From a virus: 39,256 nucleotides of DNA. This document shows positions 23,696 through 30,999 of this stretch, in pieces. Location of the stretch: IMG/VR virus record IMGVR_UViG_3300042384_000945, positions 1 to 39,256 of that record, one strand, 5' to 3'. Each line of letters opens with the position of its first letter. Position 1 is the first letter of the stretch. Below the pieces are notes generated by a model, which searched no databases, was not told the DNA's origin, and saw only the letters and a list, made by a program, of their open reading frames with translations. The position numbers were made by a program, and so were the translations under genes.

Positions 23696-24481
23696 TTAAT
23701 ATTTATTATAACCCAATTCCTCAATCATCAATTTACCAACCTTAATACCATTGTAAGTATCATCCACAACAACATATTCGTTTCTTGTGTGGTAATTATA
23801 ATACCCAATTGAGATGTTGAAGCAAGATAAACCAAAATTTTGATTTAAAGGGAAAATGTCGGTATATGGATGTTTATGGTATTGGGTATCAGCAGGAAAA
23901 TGTTCAGATAATAAACGACCACCAATATTAAAAAATTCTGAATCACGATTAAACATTGGTTTTCCCATCAAATATTCAGAAATCATATTATTCTCTGGAG
24001 CATCAAATTGGATAACATAACCAACATCACCAAAAAATTGGGGATCCGCATTAGACGAACCCTTACAACCAGTTTCTTCTGATACAAAAAATGCTGCTTT
24101 AACGTTTGGTAATTCTTTTAAGAGTTCTAAACAACCATAAACACCACACTTATCATCACCACCAATTCCAGTTGGGTTACCATTGTTATTATACGCTTTT
24201 AACGACAGTTTAATCTCACCTTGAGCGTTTGGTAACATCTCTTCCATAACGTTGATTGTATCTATGTTATGTACAGTGTCCGTATGTGCAATAACACAAG
24301 GGAAGTAGTTAATGTTTTCGTCAGTTTGTTTTGTGGTGTAAATATTACCCATTTGATCAACATAAAAAGGTAATTCGTTTTCTGTTAACCAATTTGTGAT
24401 AAAATCAATCATCAATCCCTCATTATATGTTTTTGTGGGTACTGATAACACGTCTTTTAATAATTCAAAATTTCTTTCCAT
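23696..24481 (-). CDS. M20-family zinc peptidase / amidohydrolase
   Basis: 261 residues, start taken as the ATG at 24481; the TTG two codons upstream would lie in the -7 promoter box. The di-zinc site is readable: VIAHTDTVH (His66, Asp68), GIGGDDKCG (bridging Asp109), VSEETGCKGS (general-base Glu and ligand Glu, 135-136), FDAPEN (Asp160) and YHTRNEYV (last His ligand). This is the peptidase T-like aminopeptidase layout; the usual dimerisation insert domain is short. Cytoplasmic, no signal peptide. It may process peptides released by proteolysis, fitting the Clp and tmRNA genes nearby, though that link is inference. Preceded by a host-type -7 box and practically leaderless. Confidence 0.85.
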   Translation of the reverse strand: MERNFELLKDVLSVPTKTYNEGLMIDFITNWLTENELPFYVDQMGNIYTTKQTDENINYFPCVIAHTDTVHNIDTINVMEEMLPNAQGEIKLSLKAYNNNGNPTGIGGDDKCGVYGCLELLKELPNVKAAFFVSEETGCKGSSNADPQFFGDVGYVIQFDAPENNMISEYLMGKPMFNRDSEFFNIGGRLLSEHFPADTQYHKHPYTDIFPLNQNFGLSCFNISIGYYNYHTRNEYVVVDDTYNGIKVGKLMIEELGYNKY

Positions 24482-24484
24482 ATG

Positions 24485-24492
24485 CAAATATA
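24485..24492 (-). promoter_or_regulatory. Host-type -7 box TATATTTG before the M20 peptidase
   Basis: Coding-strand TATATTTG matches TAnnTTTG and lies 3 nt before the ATG. No TTG at the -33 spacing was found. Confidence 0.45.
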
Positions 24493-24508
24493 GGAAATAT
24501 ATTTTGAA

Positions 24509-25561
24509 TTACACTAATAAATTTTGAATTCTTTTTATACTTTCAAATAATTCAGGTTGATATAAGGATAAATTGAGTTCATCAATAGACTTTACACTTC
24601 GTTTTTCCATAGACCCTGATGGTGTGTAATATTTAAATTCTAATTCATTTGTTTGGGGATCTAAACCAGTAAAGATAACTTGAATTTTTTTATCTGGAAA
24701 ATCAATCATTTTTTCAAAACCACCTAACTTTTTAACAGTATAGTATAATTCATTGTATTCGTTAAAATCTGCGTAAGACTCGGAATCTTCATTAATATTA
24801 TCTAATATTTTTTCTAATTGATATGTAATTTCTTTTTGGAGTCCTTCTTCATCAAAATCATCACAATAATTGTCATAATGTTTATCTGACCAAGAACTAA
24901 ATGGTGTGTCGATAAATTTTTCAAAAACTAAAGTTAATAATCCTTTTAAATCAACATCATCAGTTTTTACCATACGATATAGTGTTAGTAATATAGCAAC
25001 CGTGGTTTCAAACTTATAACCGTGAGATACTTCCATAACACCAAACTTTTTAAAAGGGTTTTTTGTTTCATCTTCAATCATTTCACGAAACCCTCTACGT
25101 CTACATTCATCATCTCTCTCACCATACTCACCAATAATCAAATCAATTTCATCATCAAAAGCGGTTTTTAAATATTTCGCTAATTCTTGTAGGTCTTCAT
25201 TATTATTAAAGTCGTATCCCAAGGCTGGGTTAGTTAATTTTATAATCTCATTAACTAATTCACGATTCACTTCATTGAATCTCTGTAAAATATAACCCTC
25301 AGTCCACTCTTCTTGTTCATTCCAGGTATCTCTGTCGTGATAATCACTAAAGGCGTCATTCCAACCATGCCGATCGTATTCATCAATACCTAAAATATCT
25401 AAAAAATCATCATCTTTATCAAATGTAATTACTACCTTTGATGATGAACCTGGGTTTTTAGCGACAATATCATATATTAAAGGATCTGGGTATGACCATC
25501 TATAATCGTGCTCTTTACCCATTGATATATTTTTTAAAAATTCGTATGTTTCACTGGCCAT
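24509..25561 (-). CDS. Unknown acidic protein
   Basis: 350 residues, rich in Asp/Glu/Tyr/Trp, no membrane segment or signal peptide. Begins MASETYEFLKNISMGKEHDY; helical throughout, with an acidic loop DEYDRHGWNDAFSDYHDRDT and a C-terminal strand region (KIQVIFTGLDPQTNELEFKY). I do not recognise the family. Not in an obvious operon: a TATTTAT element lies 5 nt before the ATG and the downstream peptidase has a separate promoter. Confidence 0.65.
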   Translation of the reverse strand: MASETYEFLKNISMGKEHDYRWSYPDPLIYDIVAKNPGSSSKVVITFDKDDDFLDILGIDEYDRHGWNDAFSDYHDRDTWNEQEEWTEGYILQRFNEVNRELVNEIIKLTNPALGYDFNNNEDLQELAKYLKTAFDDEIDLIIGEYGERDDECRRRGFREMIEDETKNPFKKFGVMEVSHGYKFETTVAILLTLYRMVKTDDVDLKGLLTLVFEKFIDTPFSSWSDKHYDNYCDDFDEEGLQKEITYQLEKILDNINEDSESYADFNEYNELYYTVKKLGGFEKMIDFPDKKIQVIFTGLDPQTNELEFKYYTPSGSMEKRSVKSIDELNLSLYQPELFESIKRIQNLLV

Positions 25562-25566
25562 ATGGT

Positions 25567-25573
25567 ATAAATA
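25567..25573 (-). promoter_or_regulatory. TATTTAT element at a leaderless start
   Basis: Coding-strand GTAATATTTATACCATATG, 5 nt before the ATG at 25561. Confidence 0.5.
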
Positions 25574-25604
25574 TTACAAAATTTAAAAAAAAATATAATA
25601 TCTC

Positions 25605-25635
25605 TTGGTTATTAAATTAATTATATATATATTTG
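25605..25635 (+). promoter_or_regulatory. Host-type promoter of the tmRNA gene
   Basis: TTG at 25605-25607, 20-nt spacer, TATATTTG at 25628-25635. A TATTTAT element follows at 25640-25646, so the gene may also be read by the late-type system. BoxA-like AGTTCTTTGA is at 25651-25660. Confidence 0.75.
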
Positions 25636-25681
25636 CTTATATTTATTAATAGTTCTTTGAAAATAAATATTCACAACTAAT

Positions 25682-26075
25682 GGGTCCGACTTGGATTTGA
25701 CAGGCGTTGGTTGAATAAAAGAAGCATGTCGGGACTGAATTAATCTCGTTAAAAACTGATTCAAAAAACAACTGGCAATGTGCTAAACAAAATGGAAACT
25801 CTTGGATTAGTAAGAGGTTCTGAAGTTACTGTAGCTTAAGAAGATTACGGAAACGGGGGTCGATGGACATATAACCTAGCAACAGAAGTCTTTACAAAGG
25901 TGTGGTTTCTACCCGAAAAGGAACAAAACTGGTATGGTTCCCAGTAAGAACTGTCACCGTTGTTGATCGGTGTGAAAAATCAAATATTTTGGAATGTTAG
26001 AAAACATTAACCTAAACATGTAGTCGTCTTTTAGACAAAACGAGCTGGACGAGGTTTCGATTACCTCCGGATCCA
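25682..26075 (+). ncRNA. ssrA: tmRNA (transfer-messenger RNA), phage-encoded
   Basis: Rescues stalled ribosomes and adds a degradation tag. The ends fold into a tRNA-Ala-like domain: 5' GGGUCCG pairs with CGGAUCC, including the G3:U70 pair needed for alanylation, and the T-arm is GAGGU-UUCGAUU-ACCUC. After A73 the genome reads CAA, so CCA must be added after transcription. Pseudoknot 1 is visible: CGGGA/UCUCG with UGAAUUA/UGAUUCA. The A-rich stretch and CUGGC that follow match Bacteroidota tag-entry context, so the resume codon is probably GGC at 25774. The tag frame runs 21 codons to TAA at 25837-25839 and ends RGSEVTVA, much longer than the usual ~9-codon tags ending ALAA. Confidence 0.92.
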
Positions 26076-26082
26076 CAACTTA

Positions 26083-26119
26083 AAACCTCATCATTTAATT
26101 ATGTTGAGGTTTTTTTTTG
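26083..26119 (+). terminator. tmRNA terminator
   Basis: AACCTCA and TGAGGTT arms followed by a T9 tract, starting 8 nt after the mature 3' end. Confidence 0.85.
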
Positions 26120-26149
26120 TTAAAATGTTTCACGTATTAAAAAAAAATG

Positions 26150-26157
26150 TATATTTG
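26150..26157 (+). promoter_or_regulatory. Host-type -7 box TATATTTG before the rhomboid gene
   Basis: Lies 4 nt before the ATG at 26162, giving a practically leaderless message. A TTTC at 26128-26131 is in the -33 position instead of TTTG. Confidence 0.45.
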
Positions 26158-26161
26158 TAAT

Positions 26162-26893
26162 ATGAAAACAATAAAAACATACTTGACAAATTTACCAATT
26201 GGTGTAAAAACTATGGTTGGTATCAACTTATTCTTTTATTTGGTAAGTTGTACTTCTCTATTTATATTCTCATTTGATATAAACAATCTTCTTGGGTTTC
26301 ACCCAACACATTCTGGTGAATTCAAATTCTATCAGTTGTTTACATTTATGTTCACACACACATACGACCCAATACATATTACAGTAAATTTAATTCTTCT
26401 TTTATTTTTTTCAGTATCATTTGAAAATAAATTTGGATTAAAAAATTATGTTTTAATGTATGTTTTATCTAGTATTTTCTGTGTAATGTCTTTCAACACG
26501 CTTAAAAATTATGAGAATAAAGTTTATAAACAGGTATTAATTGATAATGGTATTTTTATTGAGAAATTGGAATCTGACACATTTGATTGTTTAGATGAGA
26601 ATCAACAAACATTGGTCAGTAATTATAACAAAACATTCTACTATGGTGTTGGTGCGTCTGGTGCGTTATTGGGATTTGTTGCTGCGTTCATCTTCTTTAA
26701 CTTACAGAACTTAAAAAAGATAAAAATAATATTGTTGTATATTATTTCAAGTTATATCTTGTACTTTACTTTAGAACCGTTATTCCCATATGATTTTGAT
26801 CGGAGTGGTTCATCAGTTGGTCATATTGGGGGTTTTGTTTGTGGGTTACTTTATTCAATTTATTTGACAATAAAAAAAAGGATATTAAACTAA
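26162..26893 (+). CDS. Rhomboid-family intramembrane serine protease
   Basis: 243 residues from the ATG at 26162; the ATG 15 nt upstream overlaps the -7 box. About six hydrophobic segments. The catalytic dyad is intact: GVGASGALLGF with Ser166 and SVGHIGGFVCG with His221. The HITVN motif (~72-76) corresponds to the conserved HxxxN of the second helix. A ~45-residue hydrophilic insertion (116-160) between helices 3 and 4 is larger than in minimal bacterial rhomboids. It would cleave membrane protein segments in the host inner membrane. A rhomboid in a phage is rare; a role in remodelling host surface proteins is speculative. Confidence 0.9.
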   Translation: MKTIKTYLTNLPIGVKTMVGINLFFYLVSCTSLFIFSFDINNLLGFHPTHSGEFKFYQLFTFMFTHTYDPIHITVNLILLLFFSVSFENKFGLKNYVLMYVLSSIFCVMSFNTLKNYENKVYKQVLIDNGIFIEKLESDTFDCLDENQQTLVSNYNKTFYYGVGASGALLGFVAAFIFFNLQNLKKIKIILLYIISSYILYFTLEPLFPYDFDRSGSSVGHIGGFVCGLLYSIYLTIKKRILN

Positions 26894-26907
26894 TATCCTT
26901 TTTTTTA
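26873..26907. terminator. Bidirectional terminator after the rhomboid gene
   Basis: AAAAAGGATATTA and TAATATCCTTTTT arms; contains the rhomboid stop codon and faces the convergent gene ending at 26932. Confidence 0.85.
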
Positions 26908-26931
26908 TTAAATTTATGTGTTTGTATATAA

Positions 26932-27345
26932 TTAATAATTATTTGATGATCCCATAAATCTAGCCTTTGAGCCTTCTTCTGATGGATTAAATTGTTTTAA
27001 ATGTCGTTCAACATCAATAATTAAACTACTATTACCACTATTAATCCCAAAATCCGTTTCTGAAGCAACGTTCTCCCAATCAGTATTAATCCAAGCCATA
27101 ACACTTTTAAATCCTTTAGCCTTAGCGTGTTTTAAAACGTGCTGGTAGTCTTCTTTAGTTTTTATTGTGTAAACACCTTTAGCGATCATCTTTTCATCTG
27201 TACCACCTATATACGCAATACCATCCTCAATTAATTTAATTGCTGTTTTTGCATTTTGAGTGTATCCACCAGATTGTTGTTCTTTAATCACGCGTCTTAC
27301 AATTCTTGTAAGATCTGATTCTGTTAATCTTATTATTTTTTTCAT
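26932..27345 (-). CDS. Small protein with capsid-targeting-type leader and annexin-like GTDE segment
   Basis: 137 residues. Leader MKKIIRLTESDLTRIVRRVI then KEQQSGG; IKE|Q is a gp21-type cut site and gives the clearest example of the shared leader. The remainder has IEDGIAYIGGTDEKMIAKGV followed by a helix (KTKEDYQHVLKHAKAKGF), recalling single annexin-like GTDE repeats seen in some phage proteins. No catalytic residues recognised. Probably an internal head protein injected with DNA, by analogy with T4 internal proteins; that is inference. Confidence 0.65.
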   Translation of the reverse strand: MKKIIRLTESDLTRIVRRVIKEQQSGGYTQNAKTAIKLIEDGIAYIGGTDEKMIAKGVYTIKTKEDYQHVLKHAKAKGFKSVMAWINTDWENVASETDFGINSGNSSLIIDVERHLKQFNPSEEGSKARFMGSSNNY

Positions 27346-27361
27346 AATTTTTTATTTAACA

Positions 27362-27368
27362 ATAAATA
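27362..27368 (-). promoter_or_regulatory. TATTTAT element before the 137-aa gene
   Basis: Coding-strand ATATATTTATTGTTA, 16 nt before the ATG at 27345. Confidence 0.5.
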
Positions 27369-27392
27369 TATGTTAAAACAAAAAAAAACAAA

Positions 27393-27875
27393 TTAATTGT
27401 CATTATCATAATCTTCCGAAAAATAGTCTGTAAAATCAATTGCTACGTGATTAATACCAAACTTTTTCTTAACCCAATTTCTGATCAGATTAGTAATGTC
27501 GTAATCATCAAGATCGTTCTCAACAAAAAAGTCATAAAATGTAACGTCATCAACATAAAGATCTCCTAAACGACTTTGGTACTGCATAAGTGTTTTACCA
27601 TCTTCGTTAACAATAAAATAGGTTGAATCTAAATTTTCGGCTTCGGTCATTTTTAAATTATCAAATAGTTTCAGATAATTTTCATAATTACCATCAAAAA
27701 CAATTTTTACTAAATTTTTAACACCACCGACAATTGACGCTGCTAATTCCCAGTTACCAGATTTTATATGACTAACTAATTTGTTAACTATTTTCTCACG
27801 ATTAGTTTCTTCTGTTATAACACGTTTTACGATGTTATTTAATTGCTTTTCATCAATCTTTATTATTCGTTTCAT
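27393..27875 (-). CDS. Unknown protein with capsid-targeting-type leader
   Basis: 160 residues. Leader MKRIIKIDEKQLNNIVKRVI then TEETN, with ITE|E as possible cut site; nearly the same pattern as the downstream gene. The body has GNWELAASIVGGVKNLVKIV, an acidic middle and the C-terminal FGINHVAIDFTDYFSEDYD. It loosely parallels the protein at 4869-5315. No enzyme motif. TATTTAT lies 5 nt before the ATG, directly behind the terminator of the large RNA. Confidence 0.63.
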   Translation of the reverse strand: MKRIIKIDEKQLNNIVKRVITEETNREKIVNKLVSHIKSGNWELAASIVGGVKNLVKIVFDGNYENYLKLFDNLKMTEAENLDSTYFIVNEDGKTLMQYQSRLGDLYVDDVTFYDFFVENDLDDYDITNLIRNWVKKKFGINHVAIDFTDYFSEDYDNDN

Positions 27876-27880
27876 TAATT

Positions 27881-27887
27881 ATAAATA
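27881..27887 (-). promoter_or_regulatory. TATTTAT element at a leaderless start
   Basis: Coding-strand GACTATTTATAATTAATG, 5 nt before the ATG at 27875. Confidence 0.5.
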
Positions 27888-27897
27888 GTCTAAACAT

Positions 27898-27930
27898 AAA
27901 AAAAGGGATCAGATAATATCTGTCCCTTTC
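27898..27930 (-). terminator. Terminator downstream of the large structured RNA
   Basis: Minus-strand AAAGGGA-CAGAT and ATCTG-ATCCCTTT arms with a 3-nt loop, then T7. Backs up the poly-U site at 27944-27952. Confidence 0.85.
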
Positions 27931-27943
27931 AATATTTTTATAA

Positions 27944-28840
27944 TAAAAAAAAACGCTGAGATTACACGTTGTTGTGAGAAATCTTTTGAAGGATTATTGT
28001 TTCCCTTCGTATCCACTTCCTTTTGGGAAGTAATTCTCAGTGATGGTTATTTAAGTGAACCACTCTTTAAGATTTGATCTACTCTCTTATTATTCAACTC
28101 TCTCCGAAGATGCCACTCCAGTTAATCTTTGCGAGATTAGAGGTTTTTCATAAAAATACACTCAGACTTGGGGTCTTTGTGTGCCGTGAACAACTCACGA
28201 CTAAGGAATCACCTTTCAATCAAATCTGACGGACACTTTTCCATATTTTTTTTTAGTTTTTATACCTATTGTAAAACATAGTTTTGTGTTGTGGATTTTG
28301 AAAGTAGTGGTCCGTCTTGGGCTTCGTCGTCTTTTGAACAACAAAATACTCAACTACTCTCTAAGATATCCCTACCTTCATATTTTTAGATTACTTCGTG
28401 ATTCAACCCTTGGTAAGGCTTAATCAAGGTTAATAACAGCACCACCTGTACATCAACATACCTTTCGGTTTTAAGTTTCCTATGATATTGGAAAACGCAA
28501 TAATAAAATTGGATAACTCTATTTTTTGCAATATTCCTACGGGTTATTCCTATTAGTGTTCCCACTTCAATCAGACGACCCACATCGCCCAATCATTTAA
28601 CCACTTTCCCTACAGCGTTGCCCTCGGTACTAAAGGTTAAACGGTATCCCGCTTGTATACTCAAGTTCATCAAACCCGAAGATTTAATAAACCGCAAACC
28701 ACTTACACAAAGGTTCACTTTATCCTGGTTTCCCAGTTTATTTTATGGACTATATACCGCCCAATATCTTTATCAGTTTCATTACTTACTCCTGAATGGA
28801 TAATCAATTTTCAAAGAACTTTTTCGGACGTTTCCGAATT
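27944..28840 (-). ncRNA. Large (~0.9 kb) ornate structured RNA, GOLLD/ROOL-like or new class
   Basis: No plausible coding frame over ~900 nt. The minus strand is full of stable hairpins with classic caps: CUGG-GAAA-CCAG (28725-28736), AAAUC-UUCG-GGUUU (28672-28685), ACC-GAAA-GGU (28460-28469), UUCGGA-AACG-UCCGAA (28823-28838, leader), CGUGA-GUUGU-UCACG (28190s). GUUUAACC and GGUUAAAU can form a long-range helix. At the 3' end CUGAGA and UCUCAG close a domain holding CUUCC-CAAAA-GGAAG and are followed by U9. It has a host-type promoter and a boxA-like leader like the tmRNA and tRNA operon. Size, phage context and nearby tRNAs recall GOLLD and ROOL RNAs; class not confirmed. Confidence 0.75.
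28811..28820 (-). promoter_or_regulatory. BoxA-like leader element of the large RNA
   Basis: AGTTCTTTGA on the minus strand, followed by AAA. The same string precedes the tmRNA and, with one change, the tRNA operon. Confidence 0.65.
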
Positions 28841-28846
28841 GTTTTA

Positions 28847-28877
28847 CAAAATTACGACATTTATTTTGATTTGTCAA
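28847..28877 (-). promoter_or_regulatory. Host-type promoter of the large RNA
   Basis: TTG (28875-28877), 20-nt spacer, TAATTTTG (28847-28854). Confidence 0.8.
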
Positions 28878-28895
28878 GTATTTTGTGAACTTTTT

Positions 28896-29045
28896 TTAGT
28901 TTTTTTCTACAAAAACTTCTTCGTCACCATTTTTAGTTGCCATAATTTTGGCAAATTCAAAATTAGGTGTAAAAACCTTTTGTCCTTTATTGTTGATGTA
29001 TCCGTAGATTTCAACCTCAACAACTTCATTTTCAATTTCGTTCAT
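28896..29045 (-). CDS. Small unknown acidic protein
   Basis: 49 residues: starts MNEIENEVVEVEIYGYINNK and ends with DEEVFVEKN and TAA at 28896. Strand-rich, no membrane segment. Supported by its own perfect host-type promoter and an A-rich leader, and it sits directly upstream of the promoter of the large RNA. The promoter class suggests early or constitutive expression. Function unknown. Confidence 0.65.
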   Translation of the reverse strand: MNEIENEVVEVEIYGYINNKGQKVFTPNFEFAKIMATKNGDEEVFVEKN

Positions 29046-29069
29046 AATGTTTGTTTTTTAAATACATTA

Positions 29070-29100
29070 CAAACTTAGTTATTTAATTTGGATTGGTCAA
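29070..29100 (-). promoter_or_regulatory. Host-type promoter of the 49-aa gene
   Basis: TTG (29098-29100), 20-nt spacer, TAAGTTTG (29070-29077), 24 nt before the ATG. Confidence 0.72.
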
Positions 29101-29111
29101 GGAATTTCTTG

Positions 29112-29891
29112 TTATTTTAACAAATTTTTAATTCTATTGATATTTTCTTGAGTTTTTAAACTTCGTTTTTTTATTTTTTTATTTTCGTTAAGAAAACTAA
29201 AATTTTGTTTTACCCAGTCTTGTACGTCAACTTTTTCACCCGTACTGGCTCTACGTAATAACTCATCAAAGTCCATATTTGTTTTATCAGCAACAGTTTC
29301 TAAATCGTCAAAATCTTGTTGTGTTAAATGACTAGTATCTATTTGTTCTGTATCCGAAGGTGTACTTTGTCCAGCGCCAAATTTTCTAGAAACGTGGATA
29401 TGGTGATGATGTCCAGGAAACCCAAACGTTAATACTGATTTATCATTACCAGACTCAATATTCTTTTTATAACCTAAAGTAATTAACGCATCAACAAATC
29501 GTTTAATATCGTCGTGAATTCCATTCTTAATTGCCATTTTTTCATCTGGAAATCCTTTATCATTAACAACAGCAATGTCAACAGCCTCATATTTTTCATG
29601 CCTAGTACCAGGTCTATGTCCTGTTTTTGCCGTAGTTATTGAAACTTCAACACCAGATTTTTCAGCTGCGGTATTAATATCTTTTAATAAGTCTTTGTTT
29701 ACTTTTGGTAAATCTATTGATGGTTTAGAACCAGCAATACCGTCAATGTATGTCAGATTTTTACCCATACCAGGTACTTGAGTTCTGTTAAATTCATTTA
29801 ATATTTGTTTTCTTAACGAAAATTCATTAATAGATTCAAATAATCTATCAATTTCCATTAGTTCCTTTTTTTTATCTGAAGTAAAACCCAT
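29112..29891 (-). CDS. M15-type peptidoglycan peptidase, virion-associated or endolysin
   Basis: 259 residues. Central domain (~65-175) has the zinc-ligand pattern of the D-Ala-D-Ala / L,D-endopeptidase M15 clan: GHRPGTRHEKYEAVDIAVVN (first His and Asp) and GFPGHHHHIHVSRKF (last His). The N-terminus contains FSLRKQILNEFNR, a hydrophobic-x-Glu site like those of encapsidated proteins, and the C-terminus a helical tail with RIKNLLK. It lies in a row with a membrane protein and a holin, so it is either the lysis enzyme or an entry enzyme. No signal peptide. Exact substrate not determinable. Confidence 0.75.
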   Translation of the reverse strand: MGFTSDKKKELMEIDRLFESINEFSLRKQILNEFNRTQVPGMGKNLTYIDGIAGSKPSIDLPKVNKDLLKDINTAAEKSGVEVSITTAKTGHRPGTRHEKYEAVDIAVVNDKGFPDEKMAIKNGIHDDIKRFVDALITLGYKKNIESGNDKSVLTFGFPGHHHHIHVSRKFGAGQSTPSDTEQIDTSHLTQQDFDDLETVADKTNMDFDELLRRASTGEKVDVQDWVKQNFSFLNENKKIKKRSLKTQENINRIKNLLK

Positions 29892-29901
29892 TATTTTATA
29901 A

Positions 29902-30513
29902 TTATTGATTTAAATGTGTCATTAATACACCACCTAACGATGAAGCGTGTACTTGGAGGTGATTAATAGATTCCATATCTAATTTAGTTTTTCTTTTTGT
30001 ATAATCAAGACCTAACGTTCCAATAAATCTACCGTCAATTGTTTTTATTGAAAATAAATATTCAGATCTACATCCAGTATCTTCCGCAATATATTTTAAA
30101 CCATATGTTGCAACACTCTCATCCTTAAAATCAGGAATTTCAATAACATCATTTACCAACAACTGATTAATAGATTTTGAAAATAAATTTACAGGTATGT
30201 TGTGAAAATTTGTTTGTATTGAATTAACCCCAATATCAACAGTTTCGTACATAACAGAGAATTTCGCCATTGATTTACCCGTCGGATAAAAGTTACCACC
30301 ATTATGAAATTGGGTTATCCAAACACGATCGGCTTTAAATTCGTCTTTAATATGTTCAATTCTAGTTGTTACTAATTCACTAACACGAAGTGTATCCATA
30401 ACCATATCTGGTTTTTTCTTTCTTTTATCTAAAAAATTTTTTAACCAAATTACCGATAATGGACCTAACACACCAGTAACAAAGGCGATACTTAACTCAA
30501 CCCAACCATTCAT
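29902..30513 (-). CDS. Membrane-anchored GAF-like domain protein
   Basis: 203 residues. One N-terminal membrane segment (WVELSIAFVTGVLGPLSVIW) followed by KNFLDKRKKKPD, then a soluble domain: IEHIKDEFKADRVWITQFHN, GGNFYPTGKSMAKFSVMYET, and a closing TIDGRFIGTLGLDYT. The order of helices and strands, and the QFHNGG turn, resemble GAF domains found in phage proteins of similar size. Ligand unknown. Between holin and M15-peptidase genes; it may belong to the lysis region. Confidence 0.65.
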   Translation of the reverse strand: MNGWVELSIAFVTGVLGPLSVIWLKNFLDKRKKKPDMVMDTLRVSELVTTRIEHIKDEFKADRVWITQFHNGGNFYPTGKSMAKFSVMYETVDIGVNSIQTNFHNIPVNLFSKSINQLLVNDVIEIPDFKDESVATYGLKYIAEDTGCRSEYLFSIKTIDGRFIGTLGLDYTKRKTKLDMESINHLQVHASSLGGVLMTHLNQ

Positions 30514-30527
30514 ACAATTTTTATTTT

Positions 30528-30534
30528 ATAAATA
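30528..30534 (-). promoter_or_regulatory. TATTTAT element before the GAF-like gene
   Basis: Coding-strand AGTATTTATAAAATA, 14 nt before the ATG at 30513. Confidence 0.5.
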
Positions 30535-30544
30535 CTTTATTATT

Positions 30545-30573
30545 GAAAAACCCCACCATAAATGATGAGGTTT
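30545..30573 (-). terminator. Terminator after the holin gene
   Basis: Minus-strand AACCTCATCA and TGGTGGGGTT arms (10 bp with G-U pairs) around TTTA, then TTTTTC. Confidence 0.75.
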
Positions 30574-30584
30574 AATAAAAAATA

Positions 30585-30761
30585 TTAGACAATTTCTTTT
30601 TTATCTAATATTGACCATATTGTACCAACTAACGTCATCACACCACCAATTACTTCAGTGATAACTGTTTCATCAACCAATCCTTTCATAACAACAATAC
30701 CGCCGATGAAAGTTAACGCGTGTCTAACAATACCCATTACCTGTTCTTTATTTAATTTCAT
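30585..30761 (-). CDS. Putative holin, Pam3-gp28-like
   Basis: 58 residues: MKLNKEQVMGIVRHALTFIG, then GIVVMKGLVDETVITEVIGG and a second hydrophobic helix VMTLVGTIWSILDKKEIV. Two short hydrophobic helices joined by a GLVDE-type turn and the MxKEQVxGIVRHxLTxxGG start match the small Pam3-gp28 holin family as I remember it. Would form lesions in the inner membrane at lysis. TATTTAT 27 nt upstream and its own terminator indicate a monocistronic late gene near the M15 peptidase. Confidence 0.75.
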   Translation of the reverse strand: MKLNKEQVMGIVRHALTFIGGIVVMKGLVDETVITEVIGGVMTLVGTIWSILDKKEIV

Positions 30762-30788
30762 AAAATTTTTATTATGGTTTATTTTATA

Positions 30789-30795
30789 ATAAATA
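30789..30795 (-). promoter_or_regulatory. TATTTAT element before the holin gene
   Basis: Coding-strand TGATATTTATTATAAAATA, 27 nt before the ATG at 30761. Confidence 0.5.
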
Positions 30796-30811
30796 TCACG
30801 AAATTACAGAA

Positions 30812-30976
30812 AAATAAAAAACCCCAGTAGTTTCCGGTGATCAATCGGTCTTGCTGGGGTGTGATACTGGTTATATGGGAAACCCAATTTCCCAATACCG
30901 AAAAGACCAAAACTGGTGCACTGATCTAAAGGGAAGTGTTTCTGGTACTTGACCTATGGATCCTATCCACAGAAGG
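30812..30976 (-). ncRNA. Candidate short structured RNA (~165 nt)
   Basis: No coding frame. Bounded by a TATTTAT element (30983-30989) and an intrinsic terminator. On the minus strand GGGAAA-UUGGG-UUUCCC is a perfect hairpin, extended by UGGGAAA/UUUCCCA and GGU/ACC; ACCA-GUUU-UGGU is another. The 3' end is the CCCCAG/CUGGGG terminator. Target or function unknown. Confidence 0.55.
30819..30861 (-). terminator. Terminator of the short RNA
   Basis: CCCCAG and CTGGGG arms (30854-30859 and 30822-30827) enclose an inner CCG/CGG stem; TTTTTTATTTTT follows on the minus strand. Confidence 0.8.
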
Positions 30977-30982
30977 GTTGTT

Positions 30983-30989
30983 ATAAATA
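30983..30989 (-). promoter_or_regulatory. TATTTAT element with no gene downstream except the short RNA
   Basis: Minus-strand CAATATTTATAACAAC. The next open reading frame is the holin, beyond a terminator. Confidence 0.5.
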
Positions 30990-30999
30990 TTGATAAAGA

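Noticed and set aside
27944-28260. RNase P RNA
   Set aside because: GGAAA...GUCCG fragments occur here and at ~32010, but the paired P4 strand and the conserved ACAGAAA segment are missing.
28386-29078. Short open frames within the 0.9 kb structured RNA and antisense to the 49-aa gene
   Set aside because: They overlap tetraloop hairpins or the promoter, and none looks like a protein; the region behaves like RNA.
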